Shown: positions 16,695 to 25,490 of the stretch, piece after piece | Numbering within the stretch: the first letter of the stretch is position 1 | Layout of the letters: each line of letters begins with the position of its first letter | NCBI RefSeq assembly: GCF_000409775.1 | Contig: NZ_KE332377.1 | Coordinates: forward strand, 248,001 to 312,000 | Length of the DNA: 64,000 bases | Reading direction: 5' to 3' | Source of the DNA: Litchfieldella anticariensis FP35 = DSM 16096 | Lineage (GTDB): Bacteria > Pseudomonadota > Gammaproteobacteria > Pseudomonadales > Halomonadaceae | Position numbers and translations under genes: made by a program | The notes under the pieces: generated by a model | The model's input: the letters and a program-made list of their open reading frames with translations, nothing else | Told to the model about the DNA's origin: nothing | Databases searched by the model: none

Positions 16695-17915
16695 TTAGCA
16701 CTTGGAGGAGTGAGCGACGGCCTCGATGTCTGCCATGGCATGAGATGGCTGTTGGGCCAGACGTAGACCGAGAAGCGCTGTGGCCGTGGCTGCCAGCGGC
16801 ACCAGTGCTGCTATCCAGGGCAGATCACCCAGGCCCAGACCGTGGTCGAGAGTGAAACCACCCAGCCAGGCGCCAATGGCATTGCCTAGATTGAAAGCGC
16901 CGATGTTGAAGCTGGAAGCCAGGCTCTGGCCGGCACCTTCGGCTTTCGACAGTACCCACATCTGCAGTGGTGGCACGGTGGCGAAAGCGGCCGCACCGAG
17001 CAAACCGACGAAGACGATGGCAAGGATTCGGTCGTGAATGGCGAAGGCCATCAGGCCCATCACAGCGGCAAGAATCAGCAAGGTACCCAACACCGCTCTC
17101 GCAAGATGCCTGTCGGCTAAGCGGCCACCGATCAGGTTTCCGGCTACCAACCCCGCACCGAACACCAGCAGGATGGGAGACACAGCGGATTCCGCAAAAC
17201 CGCTGACCTGAGTCAAGATGGGAGCGATGTAGGTGAACACCGTGAAGGTACCGCCGAAACCAAGTACTGTGGTCAGCAATCCGATCAACACCGGCCCCCG
17301 AGCCAATACGCGCAGATCGTTGCGCCAATCGCTGACTTCAGGCGCTGCTTGATCGCGTGGCACGTAGCGACCCAGTACCACCAAGGCGAGCACGCCAACG
17401 ACGGTTACCGCCCAGAAGGTGGCACGCCAACCCAACGCCTGGCCAAGCCAGGTGCCGAAAGGCACGCCTAGGATGTTGGCGACGGTAAGCCCGGTGAACA
17501 TGATGGCGATGGCCGAAGCCTTCTTGTCAGGTGCCACCAGCCCGGTGGCGACGATCGAACCAACACCGAAAAAGGTACCGTGGGCGAAGGCGGTGATGAC
17601 CCGTGCCACCATCAACGTTCCATAGTTCGGCGCCAGGGCGCAGGCCGCGTTGCCGAGCGTGAAGATCACCATCAAGGCCAGCAGTGCCGTCTTGCGAGGC
17701 CAGCGTCCGGTCAATACCGTCATCACCGGTGCGCCGACCACCACCCCTAGTGCATAACCGGAGATCAGCAACCCGGCAGCCGGTATCGACACTCCGAGAT
17801 CGAGGCTCACCTCGAGCAAAATGCCCATGATCACGAATTCGGTCACACCAATGCCGAAGGCGCCGGCGGTCAGGGCATACAAGCCGGCGGGTATCGAAGC
17901 GAATGCCGGTTTCAT
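16695..17915 (-). CDS. MFS efflux transporter of the AraJ/sugar-efflux type
   Basis: I take the ATG at 17915 (MKPAFASIPAG), preceded by GGAGGTG. The roughly 406-residue product has 12 membrane helices and the MFS loop motifs GVVVGAPVMTVLTGRWPRK and LIGGRLADRHLARAV. The second helix phrase GVTEFVIMGILLEVSLDLGV is typical of the AraJ/YdhP branch that exports sugars or drugs. The LysR regulator starts 175 bp away on the opposite strand and probably controls it. The substrate is unknown. Confidence 0.85.
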   Translation of the reverse strand: MKPAFASIPAGLYALTAGAFGIGVTEFVIMGILLEVSLDLGVSIPAAGLLISGYALGVVVGAPVMTVLTGRWPRKTALLALMVIFTLGNAACALAPNYGTLMVARVITAFAHGTFFGVGSIVATGLVAPDKKASAIAIMFTGLTVANILGVPFGTWLGQALGWRATFWAVTVVGVLALVVLGRYVPRDQAAPEVSDWRNDLRVLARGPVLIGLLTTVLGFGGTFTVFTYIAPILTQVSGFAESAVSPILLVFGAGLVAGNLIGGRLADRHLARAVLGTLLILAAVMGLMAFAIHDRILAIVFVGLLGAAAFATVPPLQMWVLSKAEGAGQSLASSFNIGAFNLGNAIGAWLGGFTLDHGLGLGDLPWIAALVPLAATATALLGLRLAQQPSHAMADIEAVAHSSKC

Positions 17916-18090
17916 CGATTCACCTCCGCTAGCCTGCGGATCATGGCGACCCATGTGTACGATGTCGTGTCAATGACTGACGTCATCGGAGACTCCTGTT
18001 TTCCGTGCATGAATGGCACGCATTGTGGACTCTCGACGTGTTGCGGATAATTGGCCTAACTTATAAAACTCTTTCAATGAAAATTTGAAA

Positions 18091-18999
18091 ATGACCAATC
18101 TCAACGATCTTCGCGTATTCGTCGAAGCTGCTCGTCTCGGTTCCTTGAGTGCCGCTGCGCGCCGTCTCGGGCGTACACCGGCGGCGGCAAGCGCCAGCCT
18201 GAAACGGCTGGAAGCGGAACTCGGCATACGTTTGGTCGAACGCAATACCCGAACACTGCGACTGACACCGGAAGGCATGCTGTACCGAGAACGTGTCGCT
18301 CCCGGCCTGGCCCTACTGGACGAAGCGCGTCATGCGATCCACGATGAGTGCGACGATGTCGGTGGTGATATCCGATTGACTGCGCCAATGGATTTCGCGC
18401 GACTGTGGCTGCGTCCGCTGATGAATGAATTCCAGCAGCGACACCCTCAGATCCAGTTCACCTTGTTAGCCGGGGATGAAGTACGCGATCTGGTCTCGGA
18501 ACCGTTGGATCTGGCAATCCGTTTCGGCGAACTTCCGGATTCGGCGCTGGTTGCCAGGAAGCTGCTCGACAATCGCCGCCTGGTGGTCGGTGCACCGGCC
18601 TATTTCGAGAAACATGGCCGACCACGACGGCCGGAGGATCTTCTGGCACACAACTGTCTGGTGTACATGAGCGGTGGCATGGCCTATCGACGTTGGCCGT
18701 TCCAGCGAGGTCACGAAACCGTGGTAGTGGAGATCCATGGCGACCGCATCAGCAATGACGGTAGCCTGGTGCGCGAGTGGGCATTGGATGGGGTCGGTCT
18801 AGCCTTCAAAAGCGAGCTCGATGTACGTGCCGATCTGGCTGCTGGTCGTCTCGAACCGGCATTCAAGGAATGGCAAGGCATGTCCCTGCCACTGAACGTG
18901 GTGTTTCCCGGTACCGGCCCACGTCCGGTGCGTGTACGGCGTTTCGTGGAATTTCTTCGTGCACGATTACGTGAAGGAGAGGAAAAGTCACGGGCATAG
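18091..18999 (+). CDS. LysR-family transcriptional regulator
   Basis: The ATG at 18091 is used; an earlier in-frame start at 18085 is a TTG. The 302-residue protein begins MTNLNDLRVFVEAARLGSL and has the winged helix-turn-helix SAAARRLGRTPAAASASLKRLE in the first 60 residues. The substrate-binding domain follows (IRLTAPMDFARLWL near 90, DLAIRFGELPDSAL near 145). It is of the CrgA/DsdC-like subgroup, with short GDEV-type effector loops. It is divergent from the MFS exporter and likely represses or activates it. The effector is unknown. Confidence 0.9.
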   Translation: MTNLNDLRVFVEAARLGSLSAAARRLGRTPAAASASLKRLEAELGIRLVERNTRTLRLTPEGMLYRERVAPGLALLDEARHAIHDECDDVGGDIRLTAPMDFARLWLRPLMNEFQQRHPQIQFTLLAGDEVRDLVSEPLDLAIRFGELPDSALVARKLLDNRRLVVGAPAYFEKHGRPRRPEDLLAHNCLVYMSGGMAYRRWPFQRGHETVVVEIHGDRISNDGSLVREWALDGVGLAFKSELDVRADLAAGRLEPAFKEWQGMSLPLNVVFPGTGPRPVRVRRFVEFLRARLREGEEKSRA

Positions 19000-19100
19000 A
19001 TGTCTCGCCTTGGTCGATTTGCTTCTTTCTCGGACGACCAGCAAAGGCAGCCCTATCGATTTCTCGATGGGGGCAACGAATCAGGGAGTCAGAGATAACC

Positions 19101-19754
19101 ATGAAACTGTATGCCCACCCGTTTTCTTCATACTGTCAGAAGGCGCTGATCGCGCTATACGAGAATGACCTTCCCTTCGAGTTTCGCATGCTCGAGCCGG
19201 GCGACGAACACGTGATGGCGGAGCTCGAGGCGTTGTGGCCAATCAAGCGCTTCCCCGTGCTCGTGGACGAAGGCCGTACGGTGATGGAGGCGAGCATCAT
19301 CATCGAATACTTGGCACTTCATCATCCTGGACCGGTGAAGTTGATTCCCGAAGATGCACGTGCTGCGCTCGACGTACGTCTCATGGACCGTTTTTTCGAC
19401 AATTACATCTCTACGCCGCAGCAGAAGATCGTGATCGACAGTATTCGTAAGGCGGAAAATCGCGACCGCCAAGGGGTCGCCGAAGCGCGTAACATGCTCG
19501 ATACCGCCTACCGGTGGCTCGACGGTGTGATGAAGGAGCGCGAGTGGGCGGCCGGCGACACCTTCAGTCTTGCCGATTGCGCTGCTGCGCCCGACTTGTT
19601 CTACGCTGACTGGACGCATCCGATTGGCGAGGAATTCCCTAACGTCCGAGCCTATCGGCAGCGCTTGCTCGAACGGCCCTCCTTCGCGCGTGCCGTGGAT
19701 GAGGCGCGGCCTTATCGTCACCTTTTCCCGCTCGGTGCCCCCGACCGCGACTGA
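19101..19754 (+). CDS. Glutathione S-transferase family protein
   Basis: The 217-residue protein has a thioredoxin-like N-terminal domain starting MKLYAHPFSSYCQKALIALYEN, where the SSYCQK stretch supplies the active-site serine or cysteine, and FPVLVDEGRTVMEASIIIEYL gives the cis-proline and the Glu-Ser glutathione-binding pair. The all-helical C-terminal domain is complete, with SLADCAAAPDLFYADW near residue 155. It likely conjugates or reduces with glutathione in the cytoplasm. The M28 peptidase gene begins 20 bp after its stop, so the two may share a transcript. Confidence 0.9.
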   Translation: MKLYAHPFSSYCQKALIALYENDLPFEFRMLEPGDEHVMAELEALWPIKRFPVLVDEGRTVMEASIIIEYLALHHPGPVKLIPEDARAALDVRLMDRFFDNYISTPQQKIVIDSIRKAENRDRQGVAEARNMLDTAYRWLDGVMKEREWAAGDTFSLADCAAAPDLFYADWTHPIGEEFPNVRAYRQRLLERPSFARAVDEARPYRHLFPLGAPDRD

Positions 19755-19774
19755 GCATAAAGAGGGTGGCTGGG

Positions 19775-20779
19775 ATGAGGAAACGGCTTATCGGATGGGG
19801 AGTGGCAGGTGTCCTTGGCCTCATCGTGGGAGGACTGGGGGCAGGCTATATGGTCATGTTCCATATGCCGGGTAAATCCTACCGAGAGGTTGCGCCGCCC
19901 TTGGATGCCGAAAAGACGGCCTTGCGCAATCGTCTGCGAGGGCACGTACGCATGTTGGCTCACCAGATTGGCGAGCGTCATTACTGGCAGTCCGAGCGCA
20001 TGCATGAGGCGGCCGCCTACATCGACCAAGTGTTGCGAGAGGCTGGATATGAGCCATTCAGGCAAACCATCGCGACCCAAGACGAGATGTTCGCCAACGT
20101 CGGGGTGAGGCTACCGGGAAGGAGTCTACAGAACGAAGCGCTGGTTATCGGTGCCCATTACGATACGGTACGGGGTAGCCCGGGTGCCGACGACAACGCC
20201 TCTGGCGTAGCCGTATTGCTCGAACTGGCGCGATTACTGCGAGAAAGGAAGCCTGATCGGACTATCCACCTGGTTGCCTTCGCCAACGAAGAAATGCCTT
20301 TCTTCGCCAGTGACGCGATGGGCAGCTTGAACTATGCGCGCCAGTTGCAGATGAATGATGAGAAGCTCCTGGGAATGATCTCTCTGGAGATGCTTGGCTA
20401 TTACGTCGACGATCCCGGTACCCAGTTCTATCCTCCCTTCCTTGAGCACTTTTATCCGGATACCGGTAACTTCTTGGCATTCGTAGGCAACGTGACCTCA
20501 CGCCGTCTGGTACGGCAGGTCATCGGGGCATTTCGCCACTATGCTGAATTTCCCTCGGAAGGGATGGCGGCTCCAGAGCTGATCGGTGACATCCGACGTT
20601 CCGATCACTGGGCCTTCTGGCAGATGGGCTATCCGGCCATGATGCTGACCGATACCGCCAACTTTCGTAACCCCTACTATCACAGCTCCGATGATACCTA
20701 CGAGAAGCTGGATTACGATGCCATGGCGCGTCTGACGGCGGCACTGGCCCAGGCCATGGAAGAGATGGCTAGGGAGTGA
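19775..20779 (+). CDS. M28-family zinc aminopeptidase, membrane-anchored
   Basis: The ATG at 19775 follows AGAGGG at a good distance. The 334-residue protein has one N-terminal hydrophobic helix (IGWGVAGVLGLIVGGLGAGY) that is either an uncleaved anchor or a signal peptide. The peptidase domain shows the zinc motifs VIGAHYDTVRGSPGADDNASG near residue 125, FANEEMPFF near 170 with the catalytic glutamate, the EMLGYY segment, RRSDHWAF near 280 and YYHSSDDTYEKLDYD near 305. All five metal ligands appear to be present. It should release amino acids from peptides outside the membrane. Confidence 0.88.
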   Translation: MRKRLIGWGVAGVLGLIVGGLGAGYMVMFHMPGKSYREVAPPLDAEKTALRNRLRGHVRMLAHQIGERHYWQSERMHEAAAYIDQVLREAGYEPFRQTIATQDEMFANVGVRLPGRSLQNEALVIGAHYDTVRGSPGADDNASGVAVLLELARLLRERKPDRTIHLVAFANEEMPFFASDAMGSLNYARQLQMNDEKLLGMISLEMLGYYVDDPGTQFYPPFLEHFYPDTGNFLAFVGNVTSRRLVRQVIGAFRHYAEFPSEGMAAPELIGDIRRSDHWAFWQMGYPAMMLTDTANFRNPYYHSSDDTYEKLDYDAMARLTAALAQAMEEMARE

Positions 20780-20825
20780 GGAGGGCGTCAACTATGTGAC
20801 TGACGCAATGAATGGGAGCCCCTGT

Positions 20826-21440
20826 ATGCTTGGCATCGAATTCTTGATTACTTCGCTGGTTGTGGTTCTGTTACCGGGGCCGGGTATGCTCTTCACGATA
20901 TCCACGGGGCTGATGAGCAGCAAGCGCGCCAGTGTCTTTGCTGCGCTGGGGTGCACGGCGGGGATCGTTCCTCACTTGCTGGCCAGCGTCCTGGGGTTGG
21001 CCGCCATTCTGCATGCCAGTAGTGTCGCCTTCCAAATCATCAAGTATCTAGGGGTTGCCTACTTGGCCTACCTGGCATGGGTGATGTGGAAGGAGTCCGG
21101 GGCCATTGATTTTCATCATGAGTCACGCGACAAGAAGGTGTCGAAAGTCGCGGTAAGGGCATTCCTCACCAATATCTTGAATCCAAAATTATCGATCTTC
21201 TTCCTGGCGTTCCTTCCGCAATTCGTTCCCCATAATGCGGAATCCTCGATCGCTTATATGTTGCTGTTGAGTGCCGTGTTCATGCTCATGACGTTAGCTG
21301 TCTTCATCGCTTATGGGGTATGTGCCAATGGCGTGCGTACCTATCTTTTGAATTCGCCGGGGGTGATCAAGTGGATTCAGCGGACGTTCTCAGGCGTGTT
21401 CGTGGCGTTGGGAGCGAAACTGGCCATGGCCGAGCGGTAG
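20826..21440 (+). CDS. LysE/RhtB-family amino acid exporter
   Basis: The ATG at 20826 is chosen over 20796 because the membrane protein starts there (MLGIEFLITSLVVVLLPGPG) with GGGAG upstream. The 204-residue product has six membrane helices and the family marks PGPGMLFTISTGL near residue 18, KYLGVAYLAYLAWVMWKE near 75 and FLTNILNPKLSIFFLAFLPQ near 115. It exports an amino acid or homoserine-type compound by proton antiport. A second LysE-family gene lies at 45026. No local regulator is seen. Confidence 0.88.
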   Translation: MLGIEFLITSLVVVLLPGPGMLFTISTGLMSSKRASVFAALGCTAGIVPHLLASVLGLAAILHASSVAFQIIKYLGVAYLAYLAWVMWKESGAIDFHHESRDKKVSKVAVRAFLTNILNPKLSIFFLAFLPQFVPHNAESSIAYMLLLSAVFMLMTLAVFIAYGVCANGVRTYLLNSPGVIKWIQRTFSGVFVALGAKLAMAER

Positions 21441-21550
21441 GAAGACGGCACCTTTTGTCAGTCACGGGTTTGCCAAGGCATTTCTGAGGTGTCCGTGCCA
21501 CACCCAACATTAGTCGTCCGATGGTGGGGCTCTTTCCATGCCGGCCATGA

Positions 21551-21591
21551 AAACTGGTACAAAAGGTCCATGGAAACTGGTACAAAAGATC
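21551..21591. repeat. Two 18-bp direct repeats, possible insertion-sequence end remnant
   Basis: AAACTGGTACAAAAG-RTC occurs at 21551-21568 and 21574-21591, a period of 23 bp, inside a 335-bp gene-free gap (21441-21775). Repeated short units of this kind are found at the ends of IS21-family elements, and a strong AAGGAGGG site lies at 21627-21634, but no transposase follows. The rest of the gap shows nothing recognisable. The assignment to an IS end is tentative. Confidence 0.4.
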
Positions 21592-21775
21592 GATGATAGC
21601 GTTGGCCTTCCCTTTAACGATGGACCAAGGAGGGACTAACGTGGATGGATAGTGGATGAATAAATATGCTGATTTTCTCCCCAGGACAGACCTCGCACTG
21701 CTCAAACTCGTCAGTTCCCTTCTAAGATTTCATTAGCCGCTAACATAAGAATGCCTTCAACGGGAGGGCAGGGGC

Positions 21776-22297
21776 ATGAAAAAACATCAGCTAACGCAGG
21801 GTCTGACGAAAACCACCACCATAATGGCATGCTTAGGAGCGTTCATCTCATCGGCGGCTGCAGAGCCGATCAAGATCGAAGCCGCCGTGAGTCCAACAGA
21901 GCAGATACGCCACGAGTTTGCCGATGACAGTAATCGGATTGTCCAGATGGTGAAGCGCGAGGGCGAAGCGACCGGCAGTGGCCCGCTCGCGCAAACGGCT
22001 GTCACGGAATACGGCTTTCACGACGTTGTGCCTGGTATGAACGGTGATGCCACCGGTTATCTGGTGTTCACGACGTCGGAGAATGACGTGGCTTACGTGA
22101 AGTGGCTATTGCGCGCCGTCTTCGTTCCGGGCGCAGATGACAAGCCAATGTTGCTCGACAATGGAGTATGGGAAGTGGTCGGTGGCAGCGGAAAATTCGA
22201 GGGGCTCGAAGGTGCCGGCATCATTCATATCGAATTCGTGTCGCAGACCGACCGTAGTTTCATTTTGGAGGGCGAAATGGTCTCGGCACAGGAATAG
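21776..22297 (+). CDS. Secreted protein with a DUF3224/allene oxide cyclase-like barrel
   Basis: The 173-residue product has a signal peptide (ending near SSAAA, residue 29). The mature part is beta-rich, with VTEYGFHDVVPGM, GYLVFTTSEND and a diagnostic-looking GSGKFEGLEGAG turn near residue 145, followed by a final strand. The GSGKF/YEGLxG turn is shared by DUF3224 proteins and allene oxide cyclase-type barrels, so a small lipocalin-like barrel is likely. No catalytic residues can be named. It lies 3 bp before a methyltransferase gene, which may be co-transcribed. Confidence 0.6.
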   Translation: MKKHQLTQGLTKTTTIMACLGAFISSAAAEPIKIEAAVSPTEQIRHEFADDSNRIVQMVKREGEATGSGPLAQTAVTEYGFHDVVPGMNGDATGYLVFTTSENDVAYVKWLLRAVFVPGADDKPMLLDNGVWEVVGGSGKFEGLEGAGIIHIEFVSQTDRSFILEGEMVSAQE

Positions 22298-22300
22298 CCC

Positions 22301-22990
22301 ATGAACCCAAGCAGTGAAGAGAAGATAGTCGAGTCGTGGAGCAAGAATGCGTCTCCATGGGTCACCGCTGTCCGTGGCGAACGGATCGAGAGTCGTAAGC
22401 TGGCGACAAATAACGCAATCGTCGACGCCGTCTTGAGTCGTTCCGCCCACTCCGTTCTCGATATTGGCTGCGGTGAAGGATGGCTTGTCCGAGAACTCAC
22501 GGCCAGAGCGATGCACGTGGTGGGGGTAGATGCCGTTCCGAGTCCGATCGAATACGCTCAAGATACGGGGGGCGGGAGTTTTCACGTAGTTTCTTACGAG
22601 GAGATTGCCAGCGGTGTACTCGAAAGTTCGTTCGATGTCGCTGTCTGCAATTTTTCGCTACTTGGCAAAACGTCAGTCGAAGAATTGTTCAATGCTGCAC
22701 CCTCGTTGTTGAATCCGCGAGGGGCGTTAATAGTGCAAACGCTTCACCCGGTGACAGCGTGCGGTGATTTACCCTACCAGGATGGCTGGAGAGAGGGCTC
22801 ATGGGACGGCTTTCATTCTGATTTCACCGACCCGGCCCCTTGGTATTTCAGAACCTTGGAGAGTTGGGTGTCATTGTTCCGAAATAGTGGGTTTCGGCTG
22901 TTCGAGATGCGCGAGCCTTTACACCCAAAAACTCAGAAGCCCGCTTCCGTTATCTTCATTGCAGAGTTGGCGGCTGACAAAGGATGTTAG
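22301..22990 (+). CDS. Class I SAM-dependent methyltransferase
   Basis: The 229-residue protein shows the Rossmann SAM-binding motif VLDIGCGEGWLVRELTAR near residue 48, the acidic VVGVDAVPSPIEYAQ that holds the ribose, and FDVAVCNFSLLGKTSVEELF near residue 110 followed by LLNPRGALIVQTLHP. These are the order and spacing of UbiE/Methyltransf_11-type enzymes. The substrate is unknown; the C-terminal FEMREPLHPKTQKPASVIF strand pair is typical of small-molecule methylases. It begins 3 bp after the preceding stop. A 251-bp gap without visible genes follows. Confidence 0.85.
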   Translation: MNPSSEEKIVESWSKNASPWVTAVRGERIESRKLATNNAIVDAVLSRSAHSVLDIGCGEGWLVRELTARAMHVVGVDAVPSPIEYAQDTGGGSFHVVSYEEIASGVLESSFDVAVCNFSLLGKTSVEELFNAAPSLLNPRGALIVQTLHPVTACGDLPYQDGWREGSWDGFHSDFTDPAPWYFRTLESWVSLFRNSGFRLFEMREPLHPKTQKPASVIFIAELAADKGC

Positions 22991-23241
22991 CCGAGGCAGT
23001 GGCCAACGGATGCTCGATAATCGTACCGGTATCCAACAGCTTGTTGCCATGTGCCGACATGAACCACGTATCGGGTGGTAGGGCAAGCGATGTAAGCGAA
23101 AACCGCCATCCTCTTGTCGTCAATCTCTTACAAAAATCGTGGTCGATTTCCTACATGCCAACTCTTGTTCCGGGGCAGTGTATTCGATACGTTTATTAGT
23201 AATTCTAATAATTCTCATTATTTTCTGCAGGGACGCAGCAT

Positions 23242-23922
23242 ATGGCCAATCCCCCGGGTCTTCAGTTCACCCTCTCCATGGACGGTGCCGAGGAAGGCAC
23301 AGACTTGGCGGTCATCGATTTCACCCTCGACGACTCGTTGTCCAAGCCGTTCACGTTGTCCGTCAACTTTGCCAGTCACCAGGACGATCTTGATCCTGCG
23401 GTTTTCCTGGACCGTGAAGCGGGTTTGATCGTCTGGCAGGATGGTCAGGTTCGGCGCCGGGTCAATGGTGTGGTCAGTGAGTTTGCTTGTGGCGACACCG
23501 ATCATCGGCGGACCTTCTACGATGTAGTGATTCGTCCCGACTTGTGGCGGCTCGGGTTGAACCGGAGTTGGCGTATCTTTCAGAATGCGACACTACCAAC
23601 AATCATTCAGCAGCTGTGCGAAGAGAACGGCCTCATCGACGTGACGCTTGGCATTACGCGAGAGCTGCCGGAGCGCGAATATGTCGTGCAATGTTGTGAA
23701 TCGGATCTAGCCCTCATCGAACGCCTGGCCGCCGAGGAAGGGGTTTTCTACTTTCACCAATTCGATGACGGCAGTCACGAGCTGGTCTTTACTGATGCCT
23801 TGCAATTTTTGCCGACACTTGGCGAGAGAGCCTACCACTCGCGAGCCGGTGGCATACCGCCCCAGCGCGATCTGTGCAACCAGGTGCTGACCACCTTCGC
23901 TGAAGGCGATCTGTTGGAATGA
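23242..23922 (+). pseudogene. Truncated VgrG (type VI secretion spike), N-terminal third
   Basis: The 226 residues match the start of VgrG proteins: FTLSMDGAEEGTDLAVIDFTLDD.., VNGVVSEFACGDTDHRRTFY, WRIFQNATLPTIIQQLCEENGL and the YVVQCCESDLALIERLAAEEGVFYFH segment of the gp27-like domain. VgrG is normally 600-700 residues with a gp5-like OB fold and beta-helix needle; both are missing, and the frame stops after TFAEGDLLE. No other type VI secretion gene is in the window. It was probably part of an orphan vgrG-effector island. It may be expressed but cannot form a spike by itself. Confidence 0.85.
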
Positions 23923-23935
23923 AATTCACCTTAAA

Positions 23936-24409
23936 ATGAAACTTTTAATATTGGTAATAGCGCTTTCACTGTCTAGCGTGGTAATCGCCATGTCTTTCTT
24001 TGATGTGGGGAAAGCTTACGTTTTTTCTCCAACCAGAATCACGATTACCCTGAATAAAGAACCTTTGAAAAATGCCAAAGTCATTCGGCGCTGGAATTGG
24101 AATGATGAGGGTGAAGATCACGCTTTTACAAATGATGACGGTGTCATAGAGCTGCCGGAGGTTAGACGAAGGGGAATAACGCAATTCATTCCAGCCGAGT
24201 TTGTTGCTACTCAGCAGATAGTGGTAGTGATAGACGGCAAGGAAGAACGAGTATGGTTATACTCAAAGCGTGAACCAGGCGAGAATGCAGAACTCGGTGG
24301 AAAACCGCTAGTCCTCAACTGTGAATTAAGTAATGAAGAGAAGATGTATCGAGATTTTGGGTCGCCCTTGTTGACCAAATGCACATGGGGTGAAGAAGGA
24401 GTCAGTTAA
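23936..24409 (+). CDS. DUF6795-like protein next to vgrG remnant
   Basis: The 157-residue product has a hydrophobic N-terminus (MKLLILVIALSLSSVVIAM) and then MSFFDVGKAYVFSPTRITITLNKEPLKNAKVIRR-type sequence, which I associate with DUF6795 proteins encoded beside vgrG genes. The fold looks like a carboxypeptidase-regulatory or transthyretin-like beta domain (TNDDGVIELPEV). It starts 13 bp after the vgrG stop and is visibly richer in A+T than its neighbours. It could be an immunity or accessory protein for a lost effector; that is inference from position. Confidence 0.55.
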   Translation: MKLLILVIALSLSSVVIAMSFFDVGKAYVFSPTRITITLNKEPLKNAKVIRRWNWNDEGEDHAFTNDDGVIELPEVRRRGITQFIPAEFVATQQIVVVIDGKEERVWLYSKREPGENAELGGKPLVLNCELSNEEKMYRDFGSPLLTKCTWGEEGVS

Positions 24410-24598
24410 GTCTTCTTCATTCCGCAAAACTGAACGGTGGATATATTCATCGTGGCCTTCGGATCACGCGAAGACGTACGGCCTTAGCTAGCCCTAAGAA
24501 AGGGCTGCAAGATATGGCAGTCGATGCAGGCAACGAGTGGTACGGTATGAAGCATTGGTGTCAATCATGAGAACGTCGGGCCGATACGGAGGCGCAGC

Positions 24599-25345
24599 AT
24601 GAATCAGGTCATGGTGATTACCGGCGCAAGCCGAGGAATCGGGGCGGCGACGGCGCGGTTAGCGGCAGCTAGAGGATACACGGTTTGTATCAATTACCGT
24701 TCTAACAGCCAGGCTGCCGAGGCTATCGTCGATGAGATCACCGCTTCCGGTGGCCGGGCGATCGCTGTGGCCGGCGATGTCAGTATCGAGGCCGATGTCA
24801 TGCGTCTTTTTGAAACGGCTGAGCGACAGTTGGGTGCCATTGGTGCTTTGGTCAACAACGCAGGTATTCTCGAGCGCCAGGGCCGGGTCGAGACGATCGA
24901 CGCCCAGCGGCTGGCTCGGATATTCGGGGTCAATGTGACGGGCAGTTTCCTGTGCGCGCGTGAAGCGATCCGCCGGATGTCGACCAAGCACGGCGGGGCA
25001 GGTGGGGCGATCGTCAATGTGTCGTCGATGGCGGCGCGTCTTGGTGCGCCGAACGAATATGTTGACTATGCGGCCGCCAAGGGCGCGATCGATACCTTCA
25101 CCATCGGGCTGGCCAAGGAGGTTGCCGACGAGGGCATCCGCGTCAATGCCGTGCGTCCGGGCATCATCGATACCGATATCCACGCCAGTGGCGGCGAACC
25201 TGACCGAATCGAGCGCTTGAAAGATTTAGTACCGATGAAGCATGGCGGCCGCCCGGAGGAAGTCGCCAACGCTATCCTGTGGTTGTTGTCGGATGAAGCC
25301 TCCTATTCGACAGGAACATTTATCGATATCTGTGGCGGTCGTTAG
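24599..25345 (+). CDS. Short-chain dehydrogenase/reductase (SDR)
   Basis: The 248-residue classical SDR has the cofactor motif TGASRGIGAATARLAA at residue 8, NNAGILE near 88, a catalytic serine in VNVSSMAARLG near 140 and the YAAAK active-site pair near 158. NYRSNSQAAEAI at the end of beta-2 suggests an arginine that favours NADP(H). The C-terminus STGTFIDICGGR is standard. The substrate cannot be told. It stands alone with a GGAGGCGC site just upstream of the ATG. Confidence 0.9.
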   Translation: MNQVMVITGASRGIGAATARLAAARGYTVCINYRSNSQAAEAIVDEITASGGRAIAVAGDVSIEADVMRLFETAERQLGAIGALVNNAGILERQGRVETIDAQRLARIFGVNVTGSFLCAREAIRRMSTKHGGAGGAIVNVSSMAARLGAPNEYVDYAAAKGAIDTFTIGLAKEVADEGIRVNAVRPGIIDTDIHASGGEPDRIERLKDLVPMKHGGRPEEVANAILWLLSDEASYSTGTFIDICGGR

Positions 25346-25490
25346 ACCTTTGGGACAGTGACCGGTCGGCGATGAAGGCCTCAGTGGACTAAAACAGTCG
25401 ATTTTCGGGCAATGCCTCAATATCTCAGCCTCTCTGCCGATAGTCATGAAAAACATACTCTCTAAAAAAACTTGTCACAGGGGCTGTTCG

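Noticed and set aside
23242-24409. A functional type VI secretion locus
   Set aside because: Only the N-terminal part of VgrG is present and no structural T6SS genes lie in the window.
24481-24545. A possible fifth copy of the structured repeat
   Set aside because: A few words such as GGCAG and TGCAGG match, but the paired blocks GGACTRCCGC and GCGGTAG are absent.
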